Part shown: piece by piece, positions 12,011-22,779 of the stretch
Numbering within the stretch: position 1 is the first letter of the stretch
Layout of the letters: every line of letters starts with the position of its first letter
Assembly: GCA_963556495.2 (NCBI GenBank)
Contig: OY747712.1
Coordinates: 14,915,235 to 14,979,234 of the forward strand
DNA from: Valencia hispanica
Lineage: Eukaryota > Chordata > Actinopteri > Cyprinodontiformes > Valenciidae
Length of the DNA stretch: 64,000 nucleotides
Reading direction: 5' to 3'
Notes under the pieces: model-generated
Told to the model about the DNA's origin: nothing
What the model saw: only the letters and a program-made list of their open reading frames with translations
Databases searched by the model: none
Position numbers and translations under genes: made by a program

Positions 12011-12815
12011 ATGCAGGCCTGGCGCAGGTAACAAGTCTTTTTATTGAACTCCTTAGCTTTTTTTATGTCCCTTTAGCGATATGTTACATACTTCTGGATC
12101 AAATGTGCCTTTTTTGGTGACACCCTTTCTATATACATATTAGACATCATTGGAAAGCTGAGATTCTTGAGATTCCATTGATGAGTGCCATTCAAGGATA
12201 CAATCAAAACTTTTGTCAAACCACTCAGAAAGCAAGGTAATGTCCAACTCACCGTTCAAAGCCTTAATAACGGTCCAATAAATGTACACCAATAAAATAG
12301 CGAGTCTACAACAAGTCTTACGTCTAACGTCCAACATAGTTGGTCACTGAAAACCATGGTAATTTCCTTCCCTGTGTGTATTTCATCATAACTACCGTTA
12401 GCATGCCCATATTAGCTTAGAAATAACCCAGTGCCTTTGTTCTTTGTGATGTTTATTGGCAGCTGGCAAACAACAAATTGATACATTACCGCCACTGACT
12501 GGTACGGAGTGTGGACCAGAATGTCACTCAAGGCTGCACTTGCCTCTCTAAGACTGGTGATGTATTAGAATCGTACCTGCTTGTGCTAGCTTTGCTCTTG
12601 TTTTTATTAAGCCAAGCTCTAATGTCCATTTTGGCATACAGCCGTATCAAAGTATCTTCTTCGAGGCCTCCAAAGTCCAAATTAATAGCCTAGAGGAAAC
12701 CCTCTGCATGGTTGCAATTTAATTTACACAGGTGTAGTGATTTGTTTTAGGCAGGCCCCCTTTAATTGGCTCCAAGCCTGCGGCGATGCCTTTCGCCTTG
12801 CTACGATTTCAAAAA
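12010..12815. mobile_element. Unidentified ~0.8-kb insertion splitting the Tc1 relict
   Basis: The Tc1 sequence breaks off after CTTTGAACTGGACTTCTTTTAT and resumes at AAAAAGGCCAGATATCTAGAG. Those two blocks are nearly adjacent in intact family members, so the intervening roughly 800 bases were probably inserted. It contains a CATTACCGCCACTGACTGGTACGGAGTGTGG block that I recognise from dispersed fish repeats but cannot name. No coding frame with a domain was found. Confidence 0.4.
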
Positions 12816-13255
12816 GGCCAGATATCTAGAGTTCATGTCTCATAGTTGTCCTATAAACCCATTCTCCCACCTGAGCTGTACATCTCTGCAGCTCCTCTAG
12901 GATTATCATGAGGCACTTGACTGCTTCTCTAATTAATGCTCTTCTTATCTGACCCGTCAGTTTAGGTTGAAGGTTTGCAGTTGGGTGACAGTCCTTATCT
13001 TCTCAACAACTTTCTCCCTGACCTGTCTGCTGTGTTCCTTGGTCTTCATGATGCTGTTTATTCATTAATGTTCTCCAATAAACCTTTGAGGCCTTCACTG
13101 AACAGCTGAATTGATATTGAGACTAAATTACATAGGACAGGTGGACTCTATTATTACTGTAGGTGTCTTCTGCGAGGAGTATAATGCACTGAATTTCATT
13201 TAAGGGTGCCAGAATGAGGCGGGTTGAATCCTAAGAATAAACAATGACATTTTCA
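12815..13255 (-). mobile_element. Tc1-like transposon relict, DNA-binding half (minus)
   Basis: Blocks CATAGTTGTCCTATAAAC, TCTCCCACCTGAGCTGTACATCTCTGCAGCTCCTC, CTTCTCTAATTAATGCTCTTCTTATCTGACCCGTCAG and CCTGACCTGTCTGCTGTGTTCCTTGGTCTTCATGATGCTG match the reverse complement of the helix-turn-helix N-terminal half of the same Tc1 family. The CAGGTGGACTCTATT block and the ATGAGGCGGGTTGAATCCTAAG end follow. It is out of frame and riddled with substitutions, so it is a relict. Together with 11370-12010 it makes one disrupted element. Confidence 0.75.
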
Positions 13256-13904
13256 GTGTTCAGCAGAACTGATTACTTTACAAAGCTCCTACAGCTTAGG
13301 GTTTAGGGCTAGCTTCTCCTGTTTCCATTCTGTGTTGTGTGGCACATATGGTGTTATCACAGTTTTGCATTTTGTGGTTTTGGACTGATTCATGCGACGG
13401 GGGACCAAAAAAATCCCAGAAGTGTTTTGTTTATCTTGAAATAAGCTGTTTAATCATTTTGAAAGGCTTCAGTGAGTCACCAGTAGAACTGACAGCTACA
13501 GAAGCACATGATGGATGTGAGTGCACAGATAAAGGACTCCATTACTTTATTTTGACTTTGTAAAGTCAAATGTGCAGTAATTTTTACATGACACAAATAA
13601 TGTAGCAGTTCATCCCACCAAATGGAAATGTCTGGATCGCATACAGGGCAATATTTGGCCAAATTAATCACTTTGCTTAATTATTGATTCGGGTAGCAAC
13701 AAGCTAAAAATACATTTCCAATCAGTATTTCATCTCTTAGTCGACCTACCACAGCCACTTTTGACTGCTTTTATCCCAGGCATCTTTGAGGTCATTCATC
13801 TTTTCATATGCAAATGTCGTGATCAACATTTCCCAAATGAACTGAGCTTATGCAGGGAGTTATTAGGTGTATTTGGGGAAAATTAACCTTCTCTGCTGGA
13901 AGGG

Positions 13905-14030
13905 GATAAGATAAGATAAGATAAGATAAGATAAGATAAGATAAGATAAGATAAGATAAGATAAGATAAGATAAGATAAGATAAGATAAGATAAGATAAG
14001 ATAAGATAAGATAAGATAAGATAAGATAAG
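13905..14030. repeat. (GATAA)n pentanucleotide microsatellite
   Basis: About 25 uninterrupted copies of GATAA (126 bases). On the minus strand this produces a spurious MSYLILSYLILSYLIL-type repeat protein frame, which should not be annotated as a gene. The purity suggests a young, length-variable locus. Confidence 0.97.
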
Positions 14031-14034
14031 ACAA

Positions 14035-14635
14035 CTTTAATGGATATTTAAAACAAGATTCATGTGTTTAAATCACTGTATCTGTAGAATCATGCTGTAG
14101 GGCTTTCAATACTGGTGCACTGAACTAAAGTGGACATATTTTTGAAGGAGGCGGCCTACCTCAAAACACCTGCAACTTCACCTCAAATCATCTTAAATAA
14201 ACAAATATTAGCAATTTGTTTTTGGGTGTATTTGATCCTGTACTCATAAATTTGAGCTTGTGAGGATTAGTGAAAATCCTAAATCAATTCAAACCTGTGC
14301 ATCGAGTTCTTGTTTTTAAAAACCATTGCAATTGCATGGTTGAAAATGGACCACTGAAATTAGTTAAACAGCCCAATAAAATAAATCTTTGTGTCCCTGA
14401 CTGATGATGCAACATTGTAATATCTTCTTATAATGCAGTGTTTGGGATTCCAGTGAACCACAGTGAGAGCCATTATCTGGAAATGGAGAAAATATTAAAC
14501 AATGGTCAACTCTACCGGGAGGGGCCAGCCTAAACTTACATAAGTATGTATCTACGACTCATTCAGGAGATCAAAGAAGATATCAAAACCAAAGCTTTAG
14601 CTCTGCAGGAATGACTTAAATGTCTCGTTCACAGA
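14035..14635. other. No gene recognised
   Basis: AT-rich sequence without supported features. A weak Tc1-like block around 14430-14600 (CAGTGAACCACAGTGAGAGCCATTATC) may be transposon debris. Confidence 0.35.
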
Positions 14636-14639
14636 GAAA

Positions 14640-15270
14640 TCACGTAGCCTAATACTTATTTTTGAAATCCAATTGGTCACACTGAGTTGTTTATGCATGC
14701 TGCACAAGAAAATTTTCTTCAACCCCAATTGTCTGCATTAACCGCAGAAAGGAAATAGATGAGAAAACGAGTGAGTCAGAAAAAGTCAGTCTCTTCTACT
14801 TCACAGAGAAAATTAGTATTCATGGTCTTGCCTATCTTGGCTTGCCCAGGCTGTATTGATTTCGCGGCCAGGAGAGAGCAGAGCATGTCTCTGCTAGTAG
14901 AAGCTAACCGTTAGCAACTTCACAACATGGCGGCACACGTTTGGGCTTGTGTTGTTTGGGGACATGGCATCAGTGTTGCATTTCTTACCCAAGAAAGAAG
15001 AGCTGAGGAAGAAACCATTGAAATTTGTCTTTGGAACACCATCATTGAAGTATAATGCTAAGTTAGTTATTTGTTCGAAGGCACAGTAAGAGTCACATTA
15101 CTATTAGCCAGTCAGAGGTGACACGTTTGCATATCATGAATATTAATAAGTTTGACTCGTAATCCTGTTGTTTTCCGCCCACCCACTCTTACGACAGACT
15201 TCAATCCCCTGAAACAGGAGCGCAAGAGCGTTTTTTCCATAGAAAACGACTCACAAGGCATTCGTTCAGA
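14640..15270 (+). mobile_element. Zinc-finger transposon module, copy 1 (decayed)
   Basis: From about 14640 (TGAAATCCAATTGGTCACACTGAG) through the start codon context TTCACAACATGGCGGCACACG (ATG near 14926) this matches the copy at 15600-16060. The encoded peptide starts MAAHVWACVVWG and soon loses its frame. Downstream, 15080-15270 (GCCAGTCAGAGGTGACACG, CATGAATATTAATAAGTTTGACTCG, CTGAAACAGGAGCGCAAGAGCG) is a dispersed fish repeat end. It looks like an internally deleted DNA transposon carrying the first exon of a THAP-like finger protein. Confidence 0.5.
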
Positions 15271-15339
15271 CTAGAGATCACAGCAAATTTATTGAAAAAT
15301 TAGTGAATGAGACCTTTAAGATTCATAGTTCAATAATAA

Positions 15340-15560
15340 GAACTACTACGCAAAATGGCAGATTGCAAAGCAAAAACAAAGACTTTGGGGAAATTATTCT
15401 GTGGATTGGGGAGACAATAGTGGAATTCTTTGGAATGTATTCTTCCTATTGCAGCTGGAGTAAAACTAACACAGCATTTCAGAACAACATCATCATTCCA
15501 GCAATCAAATATGGTGGTGGTAATGTGATGGTTAAGGGCTTTTCCATGAATTTGAAATTA
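15340..15560 (+). pseudogene. Tc1-like transposase fragment
   Basis: Within the plus frame at 15303-15590, residues reading EIILWIGETIVEFFG, then NTAFQNNIIIPAIKYGGGNVMV, align with the Tc1 transposase core. Relatives read LWSDETK.ELFG, then an NTIPTVKHGGG.VMVWGCF block. The first catalytic aspartate (in DET) is glycine here, and the terminal Trp-Gly block is altered, so it is inactive. Only the centre of the transposase is present. It sits between two copies of the zinc-finger module. Confidence 0.6.
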
Positions 15561-15599
15561 GTTTTTCATAATTCCTCCACAGAGCTTTAAAAGACTCAC

Positions 15600-16485
15600 T
15601 GCCAATTATTTTGTATTTTAAAATCTGAGTTGCATATGCATGCTGCACGCAAACATTTTCTCCAACCTCCATTACCTGTCATAGCTGCAGAAAGGAAATG
15701 GACGTGAAAACAAGTGAGTCAGAAAAAGATAGTCTCTTCTATGTCAGAAGAAATTAGTATTCATGGTCTTGCCTACCTTGGCTCGCGACCGCGCCCAGAA
15801 AGGTGTATAGATTTTGTGAAAGCGTGTCTCTACTAGCAGAAGCTAACCATCAGCAACTCCACAACATGGCGGAGCACGTTCGGGCTTGTGTTATTTGTGG
15901 AGTAAACACATCAGCATTGTATTTTTTACCCAGGCATGAAGAGCTGAGGAAGAAATGCTTGGAATTTGTCTCTGGAAGATCACAAGTGAAGCATAACTCT
16001 AAGTTAAAGCTCCTGTCCGGAATATTTGAGGGAGAGAGAGATTTTTTGGATTCCACTACCAATGCCCCTCTAGCCCCACCTCAACTATTGTGCACGCACA
16101 TCAGTGGGTCAAAGAGGAAAGCAGCAAGTGCTATCGATAATCACCCGATTGTATTTTGTTATGGACATTTCAGAGTTGAGCAACTTCTTCATGGCTGACG
16201 CTCTTTTCCAATATGGCGACTGTAAACAGGAGCGGCCTCATCATCACAGTTTCGCGCGGTGCACATGTAAGTTGGTTGACAGCCAATGAGGTGGAAACTT
16301 GACTTCTATTGGCTAAAAAAATTTGCCGCTCAGTGTGAAATGCATAGCGGTTTGTGAGAGTAAGACGGGACTTAGGAAGAACAACAAATCTTGTTGAGCA
16401 CTAGCCTTTTGTTATAGTATTGAACCCCACTATCATTTTAAAGATTTATAAAACTTTGATACATGAATATATTCTCCGGACTGCA
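15600..16485 (+). mobile_element. Zinc-finger transposon module, copy 2
   Basis: A start codon at 15866 opens MAEHVRACVICGVNTSALYF, then LPRHEELRKKCLEFVSG. The Cys-x2-Cys pair and the LP.HEELRKK..EF stretch resemble the start of the THAP-like C2CH finger of fish DNA transposons. The second half of the finger (the Cys-His pair) is not in frame. The frame runs on to 16198 and includes a segment SGSKRKAASAIDNHPIVFCYGHF. The right part, ending CATGAATATATTCTCCGGACTGCAACTTTAA (about 16455-16492), looks like an element terminus. Identity to copy 1 upstream is high but gapped. The protein is probably non-functional. Confidence 0.5.
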
Positions 16486-16489
16486 ACTT

Positions 16490-17120
16490 TAAGCCTAGTT
16501 TATACTTCTCTGTATGTGTCCCCATGGATCCCCTGACCGGAAATTTTTTTTAAATGAAAGTCAACGGAGTAAAAAAATGTTTTTTTGTTGTCCGCTTTGC
16601 CTTATGTCCTGAATCACATATATGCTGTGTTGTTGTTGAGTGTGGACCAGAGTCAAGTCAGCTGCTATACCAAATCTGCAAAAACAAGCTAGCATTTTAC
16701 CATAAACACAGTCACAGAACTCTCACCCCTCCTGTCGGCTATCTTCCCTACGCCACTCCCCCTGATATTGGAAGATGCATTAGCAGAGTAAATGAGAGCG
16801 CAAAACACCAGTTGCAGTTTTCGTGAAGTAATATGGCGGAATCTCCTGTAAGTGAAAAAATAAAACGAACAACTAAAATAAATCATTCATTTTGGTAGCA
16901 GCTGGCTGTTTCTCCTTCTATGACATTAATCAGCGGAGAACCTTCCAAACCAGTGGAGTTCTGGAAATGTACTTGTCCGGTGAGACAGACAACCGGATAG
17001 TCCAAACATGGTTTCGCACAGAGCCATGTTATTGGGTGAGGATTTTAGCCAATTGCGGCAGAACCACTTATTTTTTATTTATTTATCTCCAAAAAATATT
17101 TATACCTATACTATGAAAGA
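16490..17120. other. Unassigned, probably transposon-derived
   Basis: Sequence such as CCTAGTTTATACTTCTCTGTATGTGTCCCCATGGATC and GTAGCAGCTGGCTGTTTCTCC has the look of an old DNA transposon end, and short frames of 60-90 codons occur. I cannot name a family or a gene. Confidence 0.3.
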
Positions 17121-17123
17121 ACG

Positions 17124-17835
17124 TTGTTAGGAGGCATGAAATTTTTTTTTAAAACTAACTCGTTTGGCTGGTTTGAGTCTTACCTAAAGAACAGGGACTT
17201 CTTTGTTTCAATAGGAAAGTTTTTATCAGAACGAACAGAAATCACATGTGGGGTACCCCAGGGCTCCATTCTGGGCCCCCCTCTATTTAATATCTACATG
17301 CTCCCGCTAGCCCAGATTATAACAACCAATAAGATTAGCTATGCAGATGATACTCCGCTTTACATTACGATGTCACCAGATGACTTTGAACCCATCCAAA
17401 CTCTAAGTAAATGCATTGAGCAAATCAATGGATGGGTGTGCCATAACTTTCTCCAGCTGAACATAAACGAAACAGAAGTAATTACTTTTGGACCTAAAGA
17501 GGAATGATCAAGAGTCAGCACACAGCTTCAGTTAATACAGCTAGAAACTACAGATCAGGCCTGAAATCTAGGTGTAGTAAAGGACTCAGACCTGAACCTC
17601 CAGGGTCACATAAAGGCAATAACAAGGTCAGCCTTCTATCATATGAAGAACATTTCTAGGATTAAAGGACTGATGTCGCAACAGAAAAACTCATCCATGC
17701 ATTTGTCTTTAGTTGGATTGATTACTGCAACATCGTCCTCACAGGTCTGCCTAAAAAGTCAATCTTAATCATGTAAAGCATCTTGAATCACCTTGTTGAA
17801 AGTGTGCTATACAAATAAAATTGCCTTTAAGTACA
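17124..17835 (+). pseudogene. L2-clade LINE reverse transcriptase, truncated and broken
   Basis: The plus frame at 17124-17507 reads [20 protein letters not shown], then [20 protein letters not shown] and [15 protein letters not shown]. These are the RT motifs [10 protein letters not shown] and YADD. It is a close relative of the longer copy at 41.4-43.4 kb. A stop at 17505-17507 (GGA then TGA where the relative has CGA) ends the frame, and downstream sequence is homologous with further stops and a deletion. The 3' terminus GTGCTATACAAATAAAATTGCCTT lies at about 17800-17827. Truncated at both the 5' side and internally, so not functional. Confidence 0.9.
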
Positions 17836-19765
17836 CGGGTGTTGTAATCTTTCTTGGGCAAGCCGATACCTGAATGGACGGGCCCGGCCCACCAAAGGCA
17901 CTGGGCCTGGGCAACCATGCTAACAAATGTGCAGTGCCACTATTAAGAACAAAAAAAAACATTTGGCATATGACTTAAAAGATGCACATGGGTTCTTAGT
18001 TGATGCCTCAGTTTGCAAAAACCTTTTCACTTTTCTTTTGTGAGTTAAGAAGTAATTATTTTTATAAAAAATAAACTAAATGATTAATTATAACAAATTA
18101 CTGATATGCTGAAGATAAACAATAGAACTCATCAGTATGTGATTTTTGACAAATAACAACAACAACATTTTCTGGTCTTAAAGTGTCCTCGATACGTCAG
18201 AGGAAGTGAAAGGAAAGAGGTACAGCAGTGCAGCATCTTACAGCTATCTATGAAGTACGGTGGTGGTTCCATCATGGTTTGGGATAACATTTCAGGCATT
18301 GTTCTCTAGGGTTAAATGTATTCATAGTGAACTACGTACACACAAGTGATGACACTCGGAGGAAATGAAGTTCAGGGTCAAACATTGAAATCCATCTTTT
18401 TGCTTTTTGCTCGTTTTGAATCTGATTTTTTTGTGATTGAAAAGGAGCCGTCTTGCACAGGACATTTCCTACCAATCATGCATTAATCAGTCCCCCCTAG
18501 GAGGAACTTTTTTAGCCCCTTTAACATTTAGATCCTGCTCATAGCTGACAGTAAGGAAACATGGCTATAAAATCCCACCAACAATTATCAGGAGGAGGCT
18601 AAATTGGTTTGTTTCCTGGTCATAATCTCTTAAATTTCCCCTTAGTCATCAGGTCTGTACAATGACTAGAGCTTCAATTTAAGGAAACAATGTGTAAAAA
18701 CATTTCCCCCCCCCAGAAAAAAAGGTAATTAAATCAAAAGGTGGGTAAAATATCGAGTTCTGACAATTCATCTAAGATGAACTTTTCTACAGACGGAAAA
18801 AACTAGTATGCATTGGTTAAGTACGTATGAGTAAAAAATGAATCTAGGAAGGAAGAAAATTATCTAGAGCCAAGATTGAATACAACATCCATTCCAGCTT
18901 CTCCCATGGTGTATGACATCATTGCTGATCTGATCTAATTTACCGATAAATGTCCACAAAACAGGAATATGCTCAAAATTAACATTTTCATTGACTATTG
19001 GATAAGTTCCTAAGAGTTACAGAATCCCAAATTTAGAAAAGTACCATCACACTTTGATCTAAGAGCGTGAAGCATCTGGAGTGGAATATAATTCACAAAG
19101 ACTTCCCTTTTTAGGAAAATATTCTAGAAATTCTGGGGTTGAAGCAAGAAGGAAAAGCTTTTAACAAAAAAAGACACAAAGTAATAATAATACAGTCCCT
19201 GGTTGGCCTCAATGCTTTTGAAGTGGTCTAGGATGATCATAAAAAAGAACAGAAGACAGCCAGGATCCAGTCTGAAACTGCCCTCAAAGAGCCTAAGAGA
19301 GCTATACTTAAACGTTGCTGCAGCAAGAAGATTCAGGCAGTGTTGAGGAATAAAAGGTAGTTATAAAATATATAGATTTGTCCAAGCTTGAACTGTTTGA
19401 ACTGTTATTTTTCCTACACCAAATACGTTTTGGCATATCAATCTATAAATAAATGATGAGTCACTCAAAAGGTTTGCACAGTTCTGTCAAACCTTCGTCT
19501 TTTGTTTCCTGAAAAGAGAGGCAAATAAATCTTGTTGCTGGACAGGGCATTGGAATAGTCCTTCTGTGAGAAAGGCTGTAGATGTTATGAGAGCAGGCAG
19601 CAGATCATGTTATTACTCACAAGATTATGTGCAGCTTAGGAACAAGAGAAAAATAAATGGGAGAAACACAGCAACAAGGCAGAAATATTTGCTTAAACCC
19701 ACTCGGTCCAAGACTTAGAAGTTCTGCAGGAATATTCAGCATCAGTTCTTTGCTAAATATCAATA
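17836..19765. other. Mostly unassigned; small Tc1 fragment near 18240-18310
   Basis: At 18249-18296 the plus strand reads MKYGGGSIMVWDNISG, the KHGGGSIMVWG block of Tc1 transposases, as a very short isolated remnant. Everything else is AT-rich and unrecognised, including 18990-19380, which has a weak coding-like periodicity but many stops. Confidence 0.45.
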
Positions 19766-20110
19766 CAATACAGTCGTGGCCAAAAGTTTGAGAATTACAT
19801 AAATATTGGAAATTGGAAAAGTTGCTGCTTAAGTTTTTATAATAGCAATTTGCATATACTCCAGAATGTTATGAACAGAGATCAGATGAATTGCAAAGTC
19901 CTTCTTTGCCATGAAAATTCCACTGCATTTCATTGCTGTCATCAAAGGACCTGCTGAGATCATTTCAGTAATCATCTTGTTAACTCAGGTGAGAATGTTG
20001 ACGAGCACAAGGCTGGAGATCATTATGTCAGGCTGATTGGGTTAGAATGGCAGACTTGACATGTTGAAAGGAGGGTGATGCTTGAAATCATTGTTCTTCC
20101 ATTGTTAACC

Positions 20111-21070
20111 ATGGCGACCTGCAAAGAAACGCGTGCAGCCATCATTGCGTTGCATAAAAATGGCTTCACAAAAATAAAAAAATAAAAAAATAAAAAATAA
20201 AATGGCTTCACAGGCAAGGATATTGTGGCTACTAAAATTGCACCTAAATCAACAATTTATAGGATTATCAAGAACTTCAAGGAAAGAGGTTCAGTGCAGA
20301 GTTTGCTCAGGAATGGCAGCAGGCAGGTGTGAGCGCATCTGCACGCACAGTGAGGCGATGACTTTTGGAAGATGGCCTGGTGTCAAGAAGGGCAGCACAG
20401 AAGCCACTTCTCCCCCCAAAAAACTTCAGGGACAGATTAATCTTCTGCAGAAAGTCTGGTGAATGGACTGCTGAGGACTGGGGCAAAGTCATATTCTTCC
20501 ATGAAGCCTCTTTCCGATTGTTTGGGGCATCTGGAAAAAGGTTTGTCTGGAGAAGAAAAGGTGAGCACTACCATCAGTCCTGTGTCATGCCAAAAGTAAA
20601 GCATCCTGAGACCATTCATGTGTCGGGTTGCTTCTCATCCAAGGGAGTGGGCTCACTTACAATTTTGCCCAAAAACACAGCCATGAATAAAGAATGGTAC
20701 CAAAACACCCTCCAACAGCAACTTCTTCCAACAATCCAACAACAGTTTGCTGAAGAACGATGCATTTTCCAGCACGATGGAGCACCGTGCCATAAGGCAA
20801 AAGTGATAACTAAGTGGCTCGGGGACCAAAACGTTGAAATTTTGGGTCCATGGCCTGGAAACTCCCCACATCTTAATCCCATTGAGAACTTGTAGTCAGT
20901 CCTCAAGAGGCGGGTGGACAAACAAAAACCCACTAATTCTGACAAACTCCAAGAAGTGATTATGAAAGAATGGGTTGCTATCAGTCATGATTTGGCCCAG
21001 AAGTTGATTGAGAGCATGCCCAGTCGAACTGCAGAGGTCCTGAAAAAGAAGGGCCAACACTGCAAATCTC
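20111..21070 (+). pseudogene. Tc1-like transposase, inactivated
   Basis: The start codon at 20111 opens MATCKETRAAIIALHKNGFT (helix-turn-helix region), then GKDIVATKIAPKSTIYRIIK after a small insertion. The frame then shifts. From about 20377 to 20892 a long frame encodes the catalytic core: VIFFHEASFRLFGASGKRFV, KHPETIHVSGCFSSKGVGSL, FQHDGAPCHKAKVITKWLG and GNSPHLNPIENL. The first catalytic aspartate (family FSDES) reads FHEAS here, and the SPDLNP motif reads SPHLNP. TAG replaces the Trp codon after IENL (20893-20895), and homology continues after it to CKSL at about 21073. The second catalytic Asp (QHDG) and the Glu (IENL) remain. Dead transposase in a complete element shell. Confidence 0.92.
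20157..20212. repeat. A/T tract flanked by 14-bp duplication inside transposase
   Basis: AAAATGGCTTCACA occurs at 20157-20170 and again at 20199-20212, on either side of 28 bases of (A)4-7T repeat. Intact family members have this coding sequence once. The arrangement looks like the target-site duplication and tail of a retrotransposed molecule with no body. It also puts stops in the transposase frame. Confidence 0.75.
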
Positions 21071-21474
21071 TCTGACTATTTGCATAAATGTCATGTAATT
21101 GTCAATAAAAGCCTTTGAAACATATAAAGTGCTTGTAAGTATATTTCAGTACATCACAGAAACAACTGAAACAAAGATCTAAAAGTAGTTTTGCAGCAAA
21201 CTTTGTGAAAACTAATATTTGTGTCATTCTCAAAACTTTTGGCCACAACTGTACAATTCTGTGAAGGTCTCAGAGCATCAACAGCATCATAAACACCAAG
21301 GAACACTGCAGAAAGCGCAGGGATGGAGAGGTTTAAAGCAGGATTAGGTTATAATACAACAACCCAAGCTTTGAATGCCTCACAGAGCTCTGTCCAGTCC
21401 ATCATATTAATATGAAAAGATTACGCCACAAACCTACCAAGACATGGCCATCCACCTATCAGGTAACAGGTCAT

Positions 21475-21720
21475 GCCACTGTCGCTACATGCTTGCTCAG
21501 TATGAGGGATTGCTGTAGGATTGCTGTGGTTGGAAATCTGCCCAACCTCACGCCAATAACTGACACAATCTGCTGGGATTCCTTAAATAGGAAACTTTTT
21601 AACTGATTGGAATGTTTGTATAAATGTATTGAAATGACTTCTTGTTAAGTGCCTTGAGATGACATCTGTTGTGAATTGGCGCTATATAAATAAACTGAAT
21701 TGAAAATTGAATTGAATCAT
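21475..21720 (+). mobile_element. L2-like LINE 3' terminus, copy A
   Basis: The sequence from GCCACTGTCGCTACATGCTTGCTCAGTATGAGGGATTGC to TGAATTGGCGCTATATAAATAAACTGAATTGAA is nearly identical to the end of the next copy (22420-22660). It is a 5'-truncated LINE 3' UTR ending in an (AATTGAATTG)-type tail. Confidence 0.8.
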
Positions 21721-22660
21721 ACATCAGAGATCTGATTGTTCCATATGTTCCCAACAGAGCACTTCACTCTCAGACTGCAGGTTTACTTGTAGTTCCTAGG
21801 ATTTCTAAAAGTAGAATGGGAGGCAGATCTTTTAGTTATCAGGCTCCTCTCCTGTGGAACCAGCTCCCAGCTTTAGTCCGTGAGGCAGACACTCTGTTTA
21901 CTTTTAAGGCCAGGCTTAAAACTTTCCTTTTTGATAAAGCTTATAGTTAGAGTGGCTTAGGTCATCCTGAGCTATCTCTGTAGTTATGCTGCTATAGGCT
22001 TAGACTGCTGGAGGACTGACTTACCAATTTTCTTCACTCTGCTACTTCCTTTTCTACTACGACTCTCCAGTTGTATTACAGTACATTCTGATATTTCGAC
22101 TGTTAACTTTGTTTTCTCTCAGTGTTTTTCTTTCCATAGAAGATATACCTGGTCTGGTATCCTGCTTGGCTGCAATGCCCTGTTGGACGGGGGGCATCGA
22201 CTGGGATGATGCTCCCAGTGGCTGAACATCCACTGTGTCCTGTTATCAACTTTTTACTTTCTGTAACATAGAAAGTTCTCTTATATCAGATCTTCTGTTC
22301 CTTCTGTGTTTCTGCTCTGTCTTCTTGAACCCCCAGACGGTCATGGCAGATGGCCGCTCCTACTGAGCCTGGTTCTGTTGGAGGTTTCTTCCTGTTAAAG
22401 GGGAGTTTTTCCTCTCCACTGTTGCTACATGCTTGCTCAGTATGAGGGATTGCTGAAGGATTGCTGTGGTTGGAAAGTCTGCCCAACCTCACGCCAATGA
22501 CTGACGCAATCTGCTGGGATTCCTTAAATAGGAAACTTTTTAACTGATTGGAATGTTTGTATCAATGTATTGAAATGACTTCTTGTTAAGTGCCTTGAGA
22601 TGACATCTGTTGTGAATTGGCGCTATATAAATAAACTGAATTGAAATTGAATTGAAAAGC
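21720..22660 (+). mobile_element. L2-like LINE 3' end, copy B
   Basis: Begins inside the last part of ORF2. Reading in the appropriate frame around 21800-21948, the residues match the minus-strand copy at 4390-4659 (ARSFSYQAPLLWNQLPALVR-like, ending FDKAYS). A UTR follows with GGAGGTTTCTTCCTGTTAAAGGGGAGTTTTTCCTCTCCACTG and ends GGCGCTATATAAATAAACTGAATTGAAATTG at about 22655. It directly follows copy A in the same orientation. The minus-strand frame at 22286-22492 is a shadow. Confidence 0.8.
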
Positions 22661-22779
22661 ATTACTCAGCGAAGTAGCTAAGAGGCCCATGCTAACTCTG
22701 GAGGAGCTGCAAGGATTCACTGGTCACCTGTTGACGGAAAACTATTAATTGTGCACCCCACAAGTTGAATTGTTGAATG

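Larger units (their letters stand above)
19771..21251 (+). mobile_element. Tc1-like DNA transposon with both inverted repeats
   Basis: The left end CAGTCGTGGCCAAAAGTTTGAGAATTACATAAATATTGG and the right end (reverse complement CAGTTGTGGCCAAAAGTTTTGAGAATGACACAAATATT) are matching terminal inverted repeats. Each abuts a TA, the target-site duplication of the Tc1/mariner superfamily. The unit is 1481 bases and contains one transposase pseudogene on the plus strand. Because both termini survive, the element inserted as a complete copy and decayed in place. Confidence 0.92.

Noticed and set aside
13804..14034. 76-codon minus frame of repeating SYLIL units
   Set aside because: It is simply the translation of the GATAA microsatellite.
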